DNA from: Paenibacillus sp. FSL R5-0912
GTDB taxonomy: Bacteria; Bacillota; Bacilli; Paenibacillales; Paenibacillaceae
Direction of reading: 5' to 3'
Length of the DNA: 64,000 nucleotides
Assembly (NCBI RefSeq): GCF_000758605.1
Contig: NZ_CP009282.1
Coordinates: 1,426,001 to 1,490,000, forward strand
The notes beneath the pieces are model-generated. The model saw only the letters and a program-made list of their open reading frames with translations. It did no database searches and was not told the DNA's origin. The position numbers and the translations under genes were made by a program. Shown here in pieces: positions 19,332 through 26,919 of the stretch (positions are counted from its first letter, which is position 1; each line of letters opens with the position of its first letter).

Positions 19332-20114
19332 ATGGATACATTGGTTTTTGCGGGAACAGGGGATGCCATGGGCGTACCCCGGGTCTATTGCGACTGTGAC
19401 ACCTGTACGGAAGCAAGAACAAGTGGGCGCAATAACAGGCTGCGTTCTTCTGTTCTGATAGATAATGGCAGCAATTTTCTGATGATTGACTGCGGGCCGG
19501 ATTGGCGGCGGCAGATGGAGCTGCTGGGGCACCGCGGCATGCGCAGACTGCTGGTGACCCATGCCCACTTCGACCATATCGGCGGACTGCCGGAGTGGGC
19601 GGACAGCTGCCGCTGGATGGGCTACCGGGGTGAACTCTACGCTCCGGCGGAAGTGATTCCCGTCATTCAGCGTCAATACCCGTGGCTTGCCGGACACATC
19701 GACATGATTCCCTGCGATGACGGCATTACACTGGACGGCTGGAGGATCAGTACGTGGCGGGTCAATCATGGCAAGAACGGATACTCGTACGCCTACCGGC
19801 TGGAGAAGGAGGATTATGTCTGGGTCTACTGCCCGGACTCCATTTCTCTGGGGCCGGACGAAACGAAGCCTATGCACGGAGCAGATCTGCTGGTGCTGGG
19901 GACCAGCTTCTACTACGAGGCAGCGGAGCTGTCCACCCGGTCTGTATACGATATGACAGAAGCGGCAGAGCTGCTGAACATTGTGCAGCCGCGCCGTGCG
20001 GTATACACGCATATGTCGCATGACGTGAATCTGGAGAAGGAATATATTTTGCCGGAAAAAGTAACGCTTGCCATTACCGGGATGAGGCTTCCGCTGTATC
20101 GGGAGAAACCCTAA
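19332..20114 (+). CDS. Metallo-beta-lactamase fold hydrolase (PhnP-like)
   Basis: A 260-residue MBL-fold protein. An N-terminal zinc-ribbon-like CDCDTC segment (GVPRVYCDCDTCTEA, residues 16-30) is typical of PhnP-type enzymes. The metal-binding motif is THAHFDHIGGLPEW near residue 77, with further His/Asp ligands in RVNHG and THMSHDVNLE. PhnP acts on cyclic phosphodiesters of ribose, but no other phosphonate genes are here, so the substrate is open. The start at 19332 has GAGGGAGG upstream; the longer in-frame reading lacks homologous sequence. Confidence 0.85.
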   Translation: MDTLVFAGTGDAMGVPRVYCDCDTCTEARTSGRNNRLRSSVLIDNGSNFLMIDCGPDWRRQMELLGHRGMRRLLVTHAHFDHIGGLPEWADSCRWMGYRGELYAPAEVIPVIQRQYPWLAGHIDMIPCDDGITLDGWRISTWRVNHGKNGYSYAYRLEKEDYVWVYCPDSISLGPDETKPMHGADLLVLGTSFYYEAAELSTRSVYDMTEAAELLNIVQPRRAVYTHMSHDVNLEKEYILPEKVTLAITGMRLPLYREKP

Positions 20115-20156
20115 TCAGCCGGAGCAGCTTGTGATTTCAGCATGGACAATCCTGCC

Positions 20157-20201
20157 TGTATGTAAAGAAGCTCCGGATGCCCCGGAGCTTCTTTACATAC
20201 A
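20157..20201. terminator. Bidirectional terminator-like hairpin with 20-bp perfect stem
   Basis: Bases 20157-20176 pair perfectly with 20182-20201 around a 5-base ATGCC loop. It sits between the convergent MBL and MazG-like genes and probably ends both transcripts. Confidence 0.75.
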
Positions 20202-20206
20202 ACCTG

Positions 20207-20527
20207 TTATTCTTGTCCAAGCAGCTTCTCAGTTTTGGATAAGAAGGTTTCCAGTGCTGAGGCGAAGTCGATATTCATCCGTTCAGCAAGAACCATCAAC
20301 CACCACGCACATTCCCCAAGCTTATGCTCGAGTTCGGTTACAGTATCCCCTTGAGCCAGCCAGCGCCCCTGCTGGGACATCGTCAGACGGCCCACCAATC
20401 TGGCATCCGTCAGAAAAGCAAGCGCATCCTCTTCTACAGTCCACTCTTTACCATGATGCTGCCGCTCCAATTGATGATAAAGCTGTCTGATTTGAGCGGA
20501 GCGCAGAGCTGCTTCTTGAATATTCAT
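20207..20527 (-). CDS. MazG-like protein (all-alpha NTP pyrophosphatase fold)
   Basis: A 106-residue all-helical protein. The helix pair EWTVEEDALAFLTDARLVGRLTM and ELEHKLGECAWWLMVLAERMNID, with its ExxE...D-like acidic pattern, resembles small MazG-family nucleotide pyrophosphohydrolases. These hydrolyse non-canonical or excess NTPs. The acidic metal ligands are only partly recognisable, so activity is not assured. GGGGATG precedes the ATG. Single gene. Confidence 0.65.
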   Translation of the reverse strand: MNIQEAALRSAQIRQLYHQLERQHHGKEWTVEEDALAFLTDARLVGRLTMSQQGRWLAQGDTVTELEHKLGECAWWLMVLAERMNIDFASALETFLSKTEKLLGQE

Positions 20528-21026
20528 GTTTCATCCCCTGCTTTCTTTTACCAATATAGCACTCTTAAGTAGACGGCAATATGTCATGTTACAATTACAG
20601 AATGGACAGGAGAAGCCTGCGGTGAAAGCTGCTTGTGAATCTGCCCCCGGCTTAATATGACATAATGTAGTCCTATTACATGGCGTATATTGAACTTGTA
20701 GTCTTGAACCTGTCAATTTAACCTGGAGAATGAAAAATTGCACATTTAAGCAGATATGGAGTGAGCGCGGGTGAACATGAATATGAGAACTCTGCAGCAT
20801 GATTTTGAGCTGGATAATGCTATTTTTTTCGGCAGCTATGTTCTGGTGATAACAGATGGGAAGATGACAGGCGGGGGCGTGTGAACGGGTATGATGAACA
20901 TGAGGTAGTCGTGGGAGGACGTAAACATTCGCGACACCTCTCAACGTTCGTTCTTACGCTACCTCCGCAAATTGAAATCGACTTTATATAATGAGTACGG
21001 ATGCACGGCAGCAGCTTCCTTTCGTT
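20528..21026. other. Gap between the MazG-like gene and luxS
   Basis: Apart from the two short overlapping frames at 20771-20991, nothing coding or structural is convincing in this 499-base stretch. Confidence 0.4.
20771..20991 (+). pseudogene. Two overlapping short frames, possibly one frameshifted small gene
   Basis: A 37-codon frame (GTG 20771 to TGA 20884; contains MRTLQHDFELDNAIFFGSY) runs into a second 36-codon frame (GTG 20881 to TAA 20991; VNGYDEHEVVVGGRKHSRHL). They overlap by four bases (GTGA). Read together they look like one small protein of about 70 residues broken by a single-base shift next to a GGCGGGGGCG run. Otherwise they are two translationally coupled micro-proteins. I recognise no family; coding status is uncertain. 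Confidence 0.3.
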
Positions 21027-21482
21027 CTAGCCTCTGAAGGGATCATCGCTGATTCCGGCATCCAGCACAATCCGGGCGTACTCCTTAGCGCTGAATAAGG
21101 AATGGTCCTTATAGTTGCCGCATTCCAGTGCAGAGACCGCAGGAACAACCTCTGTATCCAGTACTTTATGAAGAACCTTGGTTAGCGCGGCAGCGACGTC
21201 AGCAGGATTATGCTCATCCCAGATAATCAGATAGAAGCCGGTCCGGCAGCCCATCGGAGAGATATCGATAATGCCCTCCAGCTCATCCCGCAAATAGGTG
21301 GCCAGCAAATGCTCCAGCGTATGGACAGCGGCAGTAGGCAATGCGTCTGCATTCGGCTGCAGGAAGCGCAAGTCATATTTCTGAATCGTACTGCCCTTCG
21401 CATTCTTCTCCGTACCGGCAATCCGCACATAAGGGGCTTTTACCTTCGTATGATCCAATTGGAAGCTTTCAACCTTCGCCAT
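21027..21482 (-). CDS. luxS: S-ribosylhomocysteine lyase LuxS
   Basis: A 151-residue metalloenzyme that splits S-ribosylhomocysteine into homocysteine and DPD, the precursor of autoinducer-2, within the activated methyl cycle. The metal ligands are visible as H54 and H58 in HTLEH and C121 in ALECGNY; catalytic Cys79 lies in PMGCRTGF and E57 completes the site. Length is typical. A purine-rich GAAGGGAAGAGG lies before the ATG. It stands alone, without the nucleosidase (pfs/mtnN) gene beside it. Confidence 0.97.
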   Translation of the reverse strand: MAKVESFQLDHTKVKAPYVRIAGTEKNAKGSTIQKYDLRFLQPNADALPTAAVHTLEHLLATYLRDELEGIIDISPMGCRTGFYLIIWDEHNPADVAAALTKVLHKVLDTEVVPAVSALECGNYKDHSLFSAKEYARIVLDAGISDDPFRG

Positions 21483-21741
21483 CTTCTTCCTCTTCCCTTC
21501 TAGCTTTTCATATCAAATTATCACACCGGATAAAAGAAGTAAACCTGTATTGACCCGTACTCTCAGCGTCCCTCCAAGAGATACCCCGTCAGTTTCAGTC
21601 TCAAGACCGATCTCTGATTCCGTCTGCCGACGCTGGGGAAGAGTCCTCCAGTTCTGTAAACTGAAGTCATAATAGGCAATAGAGTTAAGAATGAATAGAG
21701 GGGTCTGGCATTTTTATGCAACTAATGTGTATATTTCTTTA

Positions 21742-21770
21742 TTTTCAAGAAGAGTAGGACGCACTATAAT
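21742..21770 (+). promoter_or_regulatory. Candidate promoter of the GNAT-ABC operon
   Basis: TTTTCA (21742-21747), 17 bp, perfect TATAAT (21765-21770). This gives a leader of about 155 bases before the GNAT start. Confidence 0.5.
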
Positions 21771-21777
21771 AACGATA

Positions 21778-21932
21778 TTCTAATGGAATATTTTAAAAGA
21801 TAAGGATTTATATGCTTCCCGCCTACAAATATCCTTAGCTTTCTCGCTGAGACAGATGCCGTCATCCAAAGGACGGCGTAGCCGTTTCGCTTGTAATTTC
21901 ATTAAATCGATTATCGTGGAGGGTGAAATTGA
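21778..21932 (+). promoter_or_regulatory. Structured leader with a possible 6-codon leader peptide
   Basis: The leader holds a minimal frame ATG-GAA-TAT-TTT-AAA-AGA-TAA (21783-21803, MEYFKR), with no ribosome site before it. Its stop runs straight into a hairpin (AAGGAT 21802-21807 with ATCCTT 21831-21836). A second hairpin is GCCGTC 21858-21863 with GACGGC 21872-21877. Downstream are an acetyltransferase and a multidrug-type ABC exporter, so an attenuation mechanism is possible. It matches no riboswitch consensus I know. Confidence 0.35.
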
Positions 21933-22514
21933 ATGAGTGAGAATATGGTTCCGATTCTGCTGGATATCCCGGAGAGCTTTGAAACCGAGCGCCTGCTTGT
22001 CCGGGCTGCGCAGCCGGGGGACGGTGCTGAGATGAATGAGGCCATCGGGGAGAGCCTGAAGGAATTGCAGCCGTGGATGCCCTTTGCCCGAAGCATGCCT
22101 GCGGTGGAAGAGACCGAGCGATTTGTCCGGGAGTCGCGGGTAGCGTATCTGAAACGCTCTACGCTGAATATGCAGATCTACAGCAAAGCGGAAGGGAAGT
22201 TCATCGGCAACATTGGCCTGCATCACATTGACTGGGAGGTCCGCTGCTTCGAGACGGGATACTGGATCAGAAGCTCGTGCGCAGGCAACGGATATATTAC
22301 GGAAGCGGTGAACGGGATTACGGATTTTGCTATCCGTGAGCTTGGGGCTAACCGGATTGAAATCCGCTGCAGTGCGCGGAATAAGCGGAGTGCCGCTGTC
22401 GCCGAGCGTGCAGGGTTCACACTGGACGGCATTCTGCGCAAAAGCACCCGCGAGACGGACGGGGAGCTCCACGACAGCAAGGTATATGCTAAGGTGCGTG
22501 GTACAGAATTTTAA
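21933..22514 (+). CDS. RimJ/RimL-type GNAT N-acetyltransferase
   Basis: A 193-residue GNAT with the RimJ/RimL layout: ETERLLVRAAQPGDGAEMNEAI at residues 18-39, FIGNIGLHHIDWEVRCFETGYWIRSSCAGNGYITEAVNGI in the core, and RIEIRCSARNKRSAAVAERAGFTLDG near the C-terminus. Family members acetylate N-termini of ribosomal proteins or, in related forms, small amine toxins and antibiotics. GGAGGGTG precedes the ATG with 7-base spacing. The ABC exporter gene starts 14 bases downstream, so both are probably co-transcribed behind the structured leader. Confidence 0.9.
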   Translation: MSENMVPILLDIPESFETERLLVRAAQPGDGAEMNEAIGESLKELQPWMPFARSMPAVEETERFVRESRVAYLKRSTLNMQIYSKAEGKFIGNIGLHHIDWEVRCFETGYWIRSSCAGNGYITEAVNGITDFAIRELGANRIEIRCSARNKRSAAVAERAGFTLDGILRKSTRETDGELHDSKVYAKVRGTEF

Positions 22515-22528
22515 AGGGAGATGATGAT

Positions 22529-24361
22529 GTGAAGAAGAAGGGTGCTTTCGCCAGATTAAGTACATACATGCTGAGGCATAAGCTGACTTATACCATATTG
22601 CTGCTCGTTACCCTATTCAGTATCGTACTTGATCTCACGATGGCCTGGTTTCTGGCCCGGATTACAGATGCTGCGGTCCGTCTGGATGTGGAGGCCTTCG
22701 AAGGTCTAGCCTGGTTCGGGGTTATATTCTTGGCTGTTGCCGGAATTAATACGTTTCTCAGTATGTATCTCAAAACCAATATATCAGCCAAAATCAGAAA
22801 TGAGCTGCGGCAGGATATGATGGGACATACGCTGGCCTTGCCGCAGTCGTATTTTGACCGTAATCATTCGGGCGATCTCTTGTCCCGGTTCACGAATGAC
22901 AATCAATCGGTCGGTGAAGCCTGCGGACAGGTCATGATGGACCTGCTGCGCAATCCGCTGCTGGCGGTGGCATCCTTCGCCTATCTGATCTATATTAATT
23001 GGCTGCTTGCACTGATCTGTCTGTCCGTAGGACCGCTGTTGTTCCTGACCGGCAAAGTATTTGGTAATGCGATGCGTGCCAACAGTGTACGGGTGCAGGA
23101 GAGTATGAGCAAAACGACGGCTTTCCTGAATGATATTCTGGGCAGCAGCATGGTGTTCAAGGCCTTCTCAATGGAGCGAAGACTGCAGAAGCAATATGTG
23201 GGATACAGTGAGAGCATTGCCTCCGGAGAGAAGAAAAAGGCGAGAATCGAAGGGGCAACGGGGGCTCTTTCCGCTGTGCTGGGTAACCTTACCTTTCTCC
23301 TGGCGCTGGTCATTGCCGGATGGTTCGTGGCCAACGGAAGGCTTGAGGTCGGAGCGATGATTGCCTTCATTCAACTGATGAATTATCTGGTAGGGCCGTT
23401 CTCGGTACTGCCGGGGCTGGTTGCTTCCATGCAGCAGTCGCTGGGTGCGGCGCAGCGGATTTTTGAAGTAATGGATGCTCCTGTTGAGGTTGATGCACTT
23501 CCTCACCAGCTGGTGGAGCAGCCGGATTTCAGGGTATTGCAGCTCTCAGATCTGTCATTCGGATATCCGGAGAGTGAGAAGCTGAGTCTAAACAAGGTTA
23601 GTCTGGAGCTGACGCAAGGGAAACAGATGGCGGTGGTTGGCCCGAGCGGCGGCGGTAAATCCACACTGTTCAAGCTGCTGCTCGGTTTCTACAAACCGGA
23701 TGAAGGCGAAATTTCAATCAATGGCCAGCCGATTGGCGGGATGCCGCTGGAACAGCTGAGAAGTTATTTTGCCTATGTACCGCAGGAGTCGGGGCTGTAT
23801 ACGGGAAGCATCCGTGACAATATCGAGAGCGGCAAGCCGGAGGCAACTGAAGAAGCGATTATTGAAGCGCTGCGGCAGGCGAATGCTTATGAGTTCGTAA
23901 TGGAATTGCCGGACGGCATTCACACGGATATTGGGGAGCATGGCTCCAGATTGTCCGGCGGGCAGAAACAGCGCCTGTCCATTGCCAGAGCGATGCTGAA
24001 GAATGCGCCGATTCTGCTGCTGGATGAAGCTACGGCTGCGCTCGATAACGAATCGGAGAAAATGGTCCAGCAGGCGATCCGGAAGCTGATGAAGGATAAG
24101 ACAACACTTGTCATTGCCCACCGCCTCACAACCATTCAGAATGCTGACATCATTCTGGTGATGGAGAACGGGGAGTTTGTAGAGCGGGGCAGACATGAGG
24201 AGCTGCTTGCTGCAGAGGGGCGATATTCCGGTCTGTATCATTCGCAGCTGGACGAAGAAGTGGCGTCAGAGGGGCTGGAGAGCTGTAAGCCTGGTTTACA
24301 GCCAGCGGGAAGTGTGGAGTATGAGAAGCCGGGTCTGGAGATCGCGGTAGGCGAAGCCTAA
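22529..24361 (+). CDS. ABC transporter, fused permease and ATPase (multidrug/lipid type)
   Basis: A 610-residue half-transporter. An N-terminal six-helix exporter domain covers residues ~15-310. The ATPase domain (~335-575) has Walker A GPSGGGKSTLFKLLLGFY, signature RLSGGQKQRLSIARAM, Walker B ILLLDEATAALD and switch His in VIAHRLTTIQ. It should act as a dimer exporting drugs, lipids or peptides. A 35-residue C-terminal tail after the ATPase is unusual but not domain-like. The start is a GTG 8 bases after AAAGGGAG. Confidence 0.93.
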   Translation: MKKKGAFARLSTYMLRHKLTYTILLLVTLFSIVLDLTMAWFLARITDAAVRLDVEAFEGLAWFGVIFLAVAGINTFLSMYLKTNISAKIRNELRQDMMGHTLALPQSYFDRNHSGDLLSRFTNDNQSVGEACGQVMMDLLRNPLLAVASFAYLIYINWLLALICLSVGPLLFLTGKVFGNAMRANSVRVQESMSKTTAFLNDILGSSMVFKAFSMERRLQKQYVGYSESIASGEKKKARIEGATGALSAVLGNLTFLLALVIAGWFVANGRLEVGAMIAFIQLMNYLVGPFSVLPGLVASMQQSLGAAQRIFEVMDAPVEVDALPHQLVEQPDFRVLQLSDLSFGYPESEKLSLNKVSLELTQGKQMAVVGPSGGGKSTLFKLLLGFYKPDEGEISINGQPIGGMPLEQLRSYFAYVPQESGLYTGSIRDNIESGKPEATEEAIIEALRQANAYEFVMELPDGIHTDIGEHGSRLSGGQKQRLSIARAMLKNAPILLLDEATAALDNESEKMVQQAIRKLMKDKTTLVIAHRLTTIQNADIILVMENGEFVERGRHEELLAAEGRYSGLYHSQLDEEVASEGLESCKPGLQPAGSVEYEKPGLEIAVGEA

Positions 24362-24416
24362 TATCAAGGGATCAATATAACTGTCTTCAGGGTAGCCTAC
24401 GGCCTTCCCGAAGCAT

Positions 24417-24454
24417 AAACAGCGGGTTTCCGGTTATGGGGGCCCGCTGTTTTT
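24417..24454 (+). terminator. Terminator after the ABC exporter gene
   Basis: AAACAGCGGG pairs with CCCGCTGTTT across a GC-rich loop, followed by a T-run. Confidence 0.85.
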
Positions 24455-24714
24455 GTCGGATTTTTTTGTTGCGAATGACAGTTCTCACATACAGAGTCAG
24501 TAGTCACAAAATATAATAAAAGCAGATTATAAATTTTCGATCTATTCCTCATCAACCCCCTCTAGTACAAACATACGCTGTTGGTTTTGCAGTTCCTTAT
24601 GGAAGAGCTTTTTAGAATTATACAAAAAGCAGAAATGTGCAAATCACACCCGGCATGTAACCCTCATATGCAGCATAATCTTTAGTAATTCATTGTTTAT
24701 TCCAACCTGTTCGA

Positions 24715-24743
24715 TTGACAGAAGATTGAGAGAAAGGTAATTA
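24715..24743 (+). promoter_or_regulatory. Candidate promoter for hydE
   Basis: Perfect TTGACA (24715-24720), 17 bp, TAATTA (24738-24743). The predicted start near 24750 gives a short leader of about 33 bases to the preferred hydE ATG. Confidence 0.6.
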
Positions 24744-24782
24744 ACCAAATATCCAGCATAGGGAATGGAGGAATACGCCCTG

Positions 24783-25841
24783 ATGGAGGTATTGCTCGGC
24801 AAATTAGTTGAGCAGAATGAGCTGACTAAGGAAGAAATTATGTATTTCCTTAAGAATCTAACTCCTGATTTCAAGCATCGCTTGTACATTCTAGCGGCAC
24901 AAACTAGAAAGAAACACTATAATGAAAGCGTTTTTTTGCGAGGCTTAATAGAATTTTCAAACTTCTGTAAACAGGATTGCCTATATTGCGGCCTGCGCAG
25001 GTCCAACTCTAGGGCTAGTCGTTACCGGCTGACCGAGGAGGAAATTCTGGAGTGTGCGGCAGAGGGCTATCGTCTGGGATACCGTTCGTTTGTCTTACAG
25101 AGTGGAGAGGATTTTTACTTCACGGAAGAACGGATGATCCGCTTAGTCACGAGCATGAAGGATCAGTATCCTGATGCAGCAATTACCTTGTCCATTGGAG
25201 AACGAAGCGAAGCATTTTATCGTGCGCTTTTTGATGCAGGGACTGACCGATACTTGCTAAGGCATGAGGCAGCCTCACGCTCGCTTTACGAGTCTTTGCA
25301 TCCAGGGATGTCGTATGATAACCGCTTGAACTGTCTGCGGACTCTCAAGGAGATTGGCTACCAGGTTGGAGCCGGTTTTATGGTTGGACTTCCGGGTCAG
25401 ACCTACGAGCATCTTGCAGAGGATCTGCTATTTCTGAAAGAACTTCATCCGGAAATGATAGGCATAGGTCCATTCATCCCGCATAGCGCAACACCGCTTA
25501 AAGATGCTCAAGGTGGAACTGTTGAGGACACGCTCGTGATGATTGCCATGGCAAGATTGCTCGTTCCAGATGCTCTTATGCCTGCTACCACGGCAATGGG
25601 AACTCTGGATAGAGAAGGCAGGGAGAAGGCGCTTTTGGCAGGAGGAAATGTTGTTATGCCTATTCTGTCACCGCTGAAGGTTCGCGAGAAATATGCCTTG
25701 TATGAGAACAAGATTTGCACGGGTGACGAAGCTTCACATTGCAGGAACTGTATTGAAATGAGAATCGCAGCCGCTGGATTTAAGATTGAACTCAGTAGAG
25801 GGGATCACTGCAGCTTCATTCGCACACCAGATAAAAGCTAA
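24783..25841 (+). CDS. hydE: [FeFe] hydrogenase maturation radical SAM protein HydE
   Basis: A 352-residue radical SAM enzyme. The cluster motif is C62-x3-C66-x2-C69 (SNFCKQDCLYCGLR). Other family blocks are VLQSGEDFYFTEERM, TLSIGERSEAFYRALFDAGTDRYLLRHE and GFMVGLPGQTYEHLAEDLLFLKEL. HydE processes an iron-cysteine-CO-CN precursor on the way to the dithiomethylamine-bridged 2Fe subcluster of the H-cluster. The ATG at 24783 is chosen because GGAGGAA lies 11 bases before it; the ATG at 24765 has no such site. It opens the hydrogen module, 62 bp before the oxidoreductase genes. Confidence 0.95.
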   Translation: MEVLLGKLVEQNELTKEEIMYFLKNLTPDFKHRLYILAAQTRKKHYNESVFLRGLIEFSNFCKQDCLYCGLRRSNSRASRYRLTEEEILECAAEGYRLGYRSFVLQSGEDFYFTEERMIRLVTSMKDQYPDAAITLSIGERSEAFYRALFDAGTDRYLLRHEAASRSLYESLHPGMSYDNRLNCLRTLKEIGYQVGAGFMVGLPGQTYEHLAEDLLFLKELHPEMIGIGPFIPHSATPLKDAQGGTVEDTLVMIAMARLLVPDALMPATTAMGTLDREGREKALLAGGNVVMPILSPLKVREKYALYENKICTGDEASHCRNCIEMRIAAAGFKIELSRGDHCSFIRTPDKS

Positions 25842-25870
25842 TGCTGTGAACATCATTCTTAATAATGTAA

Positions 25871-25884
25871 GTGAATACTTTCAC
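25871..25884 (+). promoter_or_regulatory. Rex-like palindrome upstream of porGD
   Basis: GTGAATACTTTCAC is a perfect match to the core GTGAA-N4-TTCAC of the NADH-sensing repressor Rex. The outermost TT/AA of the full consensus are missing. It lies 20 bp before the porGD start. A candidate only. Confidence 0.35.
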
Positions 25885-25903
25885 GTTCTAAGGAGGAGAT
25901 TTA

Positions 25904-26893
25904 ATGTCAACTTTGCCAAAAAAGAATGCGCTAGGTTTTTACGAAATCCGTCTTGAATCCATCGGCGGACTTGGTGCCAACCTTGCAGGTAAAATGCTCG
26001 CCGAGACAGGTGCTATTGAGCTTGGCTTCAATGCAGCGAACTTCTCGTCCTACGGCTCGGAGAAAAAAGGCACCCCCATCAAAACCTTTGTCCGCTTCTG
26101 TGATCCCGAAGTGGAGATCAGGGACCACAGTCCGATTGAAGAGCCCCATCTGGTTGCGGTTTTTCATGAAGCCTTGTACAAGACAGTTAACGTGGTAAGC
26201 GGCATGCAGCCGGATGGAGTTGTACTGGTTAACACCTCACGTGACTTCGATGAGGTTCGCGCAGACCTGAAGCTTGAATACGGCACGATTGCATTAGTAG
26301 ATGCGATGGGGATAGCCGTTGAAGAGAAAACCAAGGTAAATACCTCGATGCTTGGTGCTATGTTCCGTATCTGTGACTTCCTGGATCCGGAAGCGATGCG
26401 TAAGGTAATCCGCAGAACCTTTGAGAACAAATACCCGCACTTGGTAGAGCCGAACATCCGTACCTTTGATCGCGGTTACAATGAAGTGAAATTCAAAACC
26501 TATGATGTGCCGGAAGGTACCGAAGCCAAGCCTTTTATACGTGCCAAATCCGTACTTGGCTATCTAACACAGCTGCCCGGTGGCGTTATTACAGCTCAAG
26601 GCAACAGTATGCTGAAGGATTTGAGCGGCTCGCGGTCTGGAATGCTGCCGGTACTCGATTCAGATTTGTGTGTTAGCTGTGCGGCTTGCGACAATGTTTG
26701 CCCTGATTATTGTTTTGTTTGGGAGACCACTGAAGATAAACGCGGACGCCAGCAGCAGCAGCTCCTCGGGATCGATTATCAATACTGTAAAGGCTGTCTG
26801 AAATGCATCGATGTATGCCCAACAGAGGCACTCACCAGTCTCCGTGAGGAAGTTGGGTTTGCCGAACAACATCGCGTTCCTCAAGTGTTGTAA
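25904..26893 (+). CDS. porG: 2-oxoacid (pyruvate):ferredoxin oxidoreductase, fused gamma-delta subunit
   Basis: A 329-residue protein joining two modules. Residues ~1-230 are the gamma (PFOR domain III) fold: RLESIGGLGANLAGKMLAE, NFSSYGSEKKGTPIKTFVR and TSMLGAMFRI. Residues ~255-310 are the delta-type ferredoxin with two CxxCxxCxxxCP clusters (CVSCAACDNVCP and CKGCLKCIDVCP). It would pass electrons from the thiamine site of the alpha-beta chain to ferredoxin during oxidative decarboxylation of pyruvate or another 2-oxoacid to acyl-CoA. AAGGAGGAG precedes the ATG. The alpha-beta gene follows after 26 bp. Confidence 0.92.
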   Translation: MSTLPKKNALGFYEIRLESIGGLGANLAGKMLAETGAIELGFNAANFSSYGSEKKGTPIKTFVRFCDPEVEIRDHSPIEEPHLVAVFHEALYKTVNVVSGMQPDGVVLVNTSRDFDEVRADLKLEYGTIALVDAMGIAVEEKTKVNTSMLGAMFRICDFLDPEAMRKVIRRTFENKYPHLVEPNIRTFDRGYNEVKFKTYDVPEGTEAKPFIRAKSVLGYLTQLPGGVITAQGNSMLKDLSGSRSGMLPVLDSDLCVSCAACDNVCPDYCFVWETTEDKRGRQQQQLLGIDYQYCKGCLKCIDVCPTEALTSLREEVGFAEQHRVPQVL

Positions 26894-26919
26894 ATCAATC
26901 GAAAGGGAGGATACAAAAA

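Larger units (their letters stand above)
24362..24782. other. Intergenic region upstream of the hydrogenase cluster
   Basis: This stretch contains the terminator of the ABC gene (24417-24454) and a promoter at 24715-24743. The roughly 260 bp between them are AT-rich; I find no coding frame and no clear Fnr or Rex operator there. Confidence 0.5.

Noticed and set aside
20531..20944. 137-codon reverse frame between the MazG-like gene and luxS
   Set aside because: Its composition is unlike a protein and it lacks a ribosome site.
21780..22565. 261-codon reverse frame opposite the GNAT gene
   Set aside because: It covers the antisense of a clear GNAT gene and its leader; no recognisable domain.
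24630..24650. TGTGCAAATCACA upstream of hydE as an Fnr or Rex operator
   Set aside because: Only 5 bases lie between TGTG and CACA; Fnr and Rex sites of Bacillota need 8, so the spacing is wrong.
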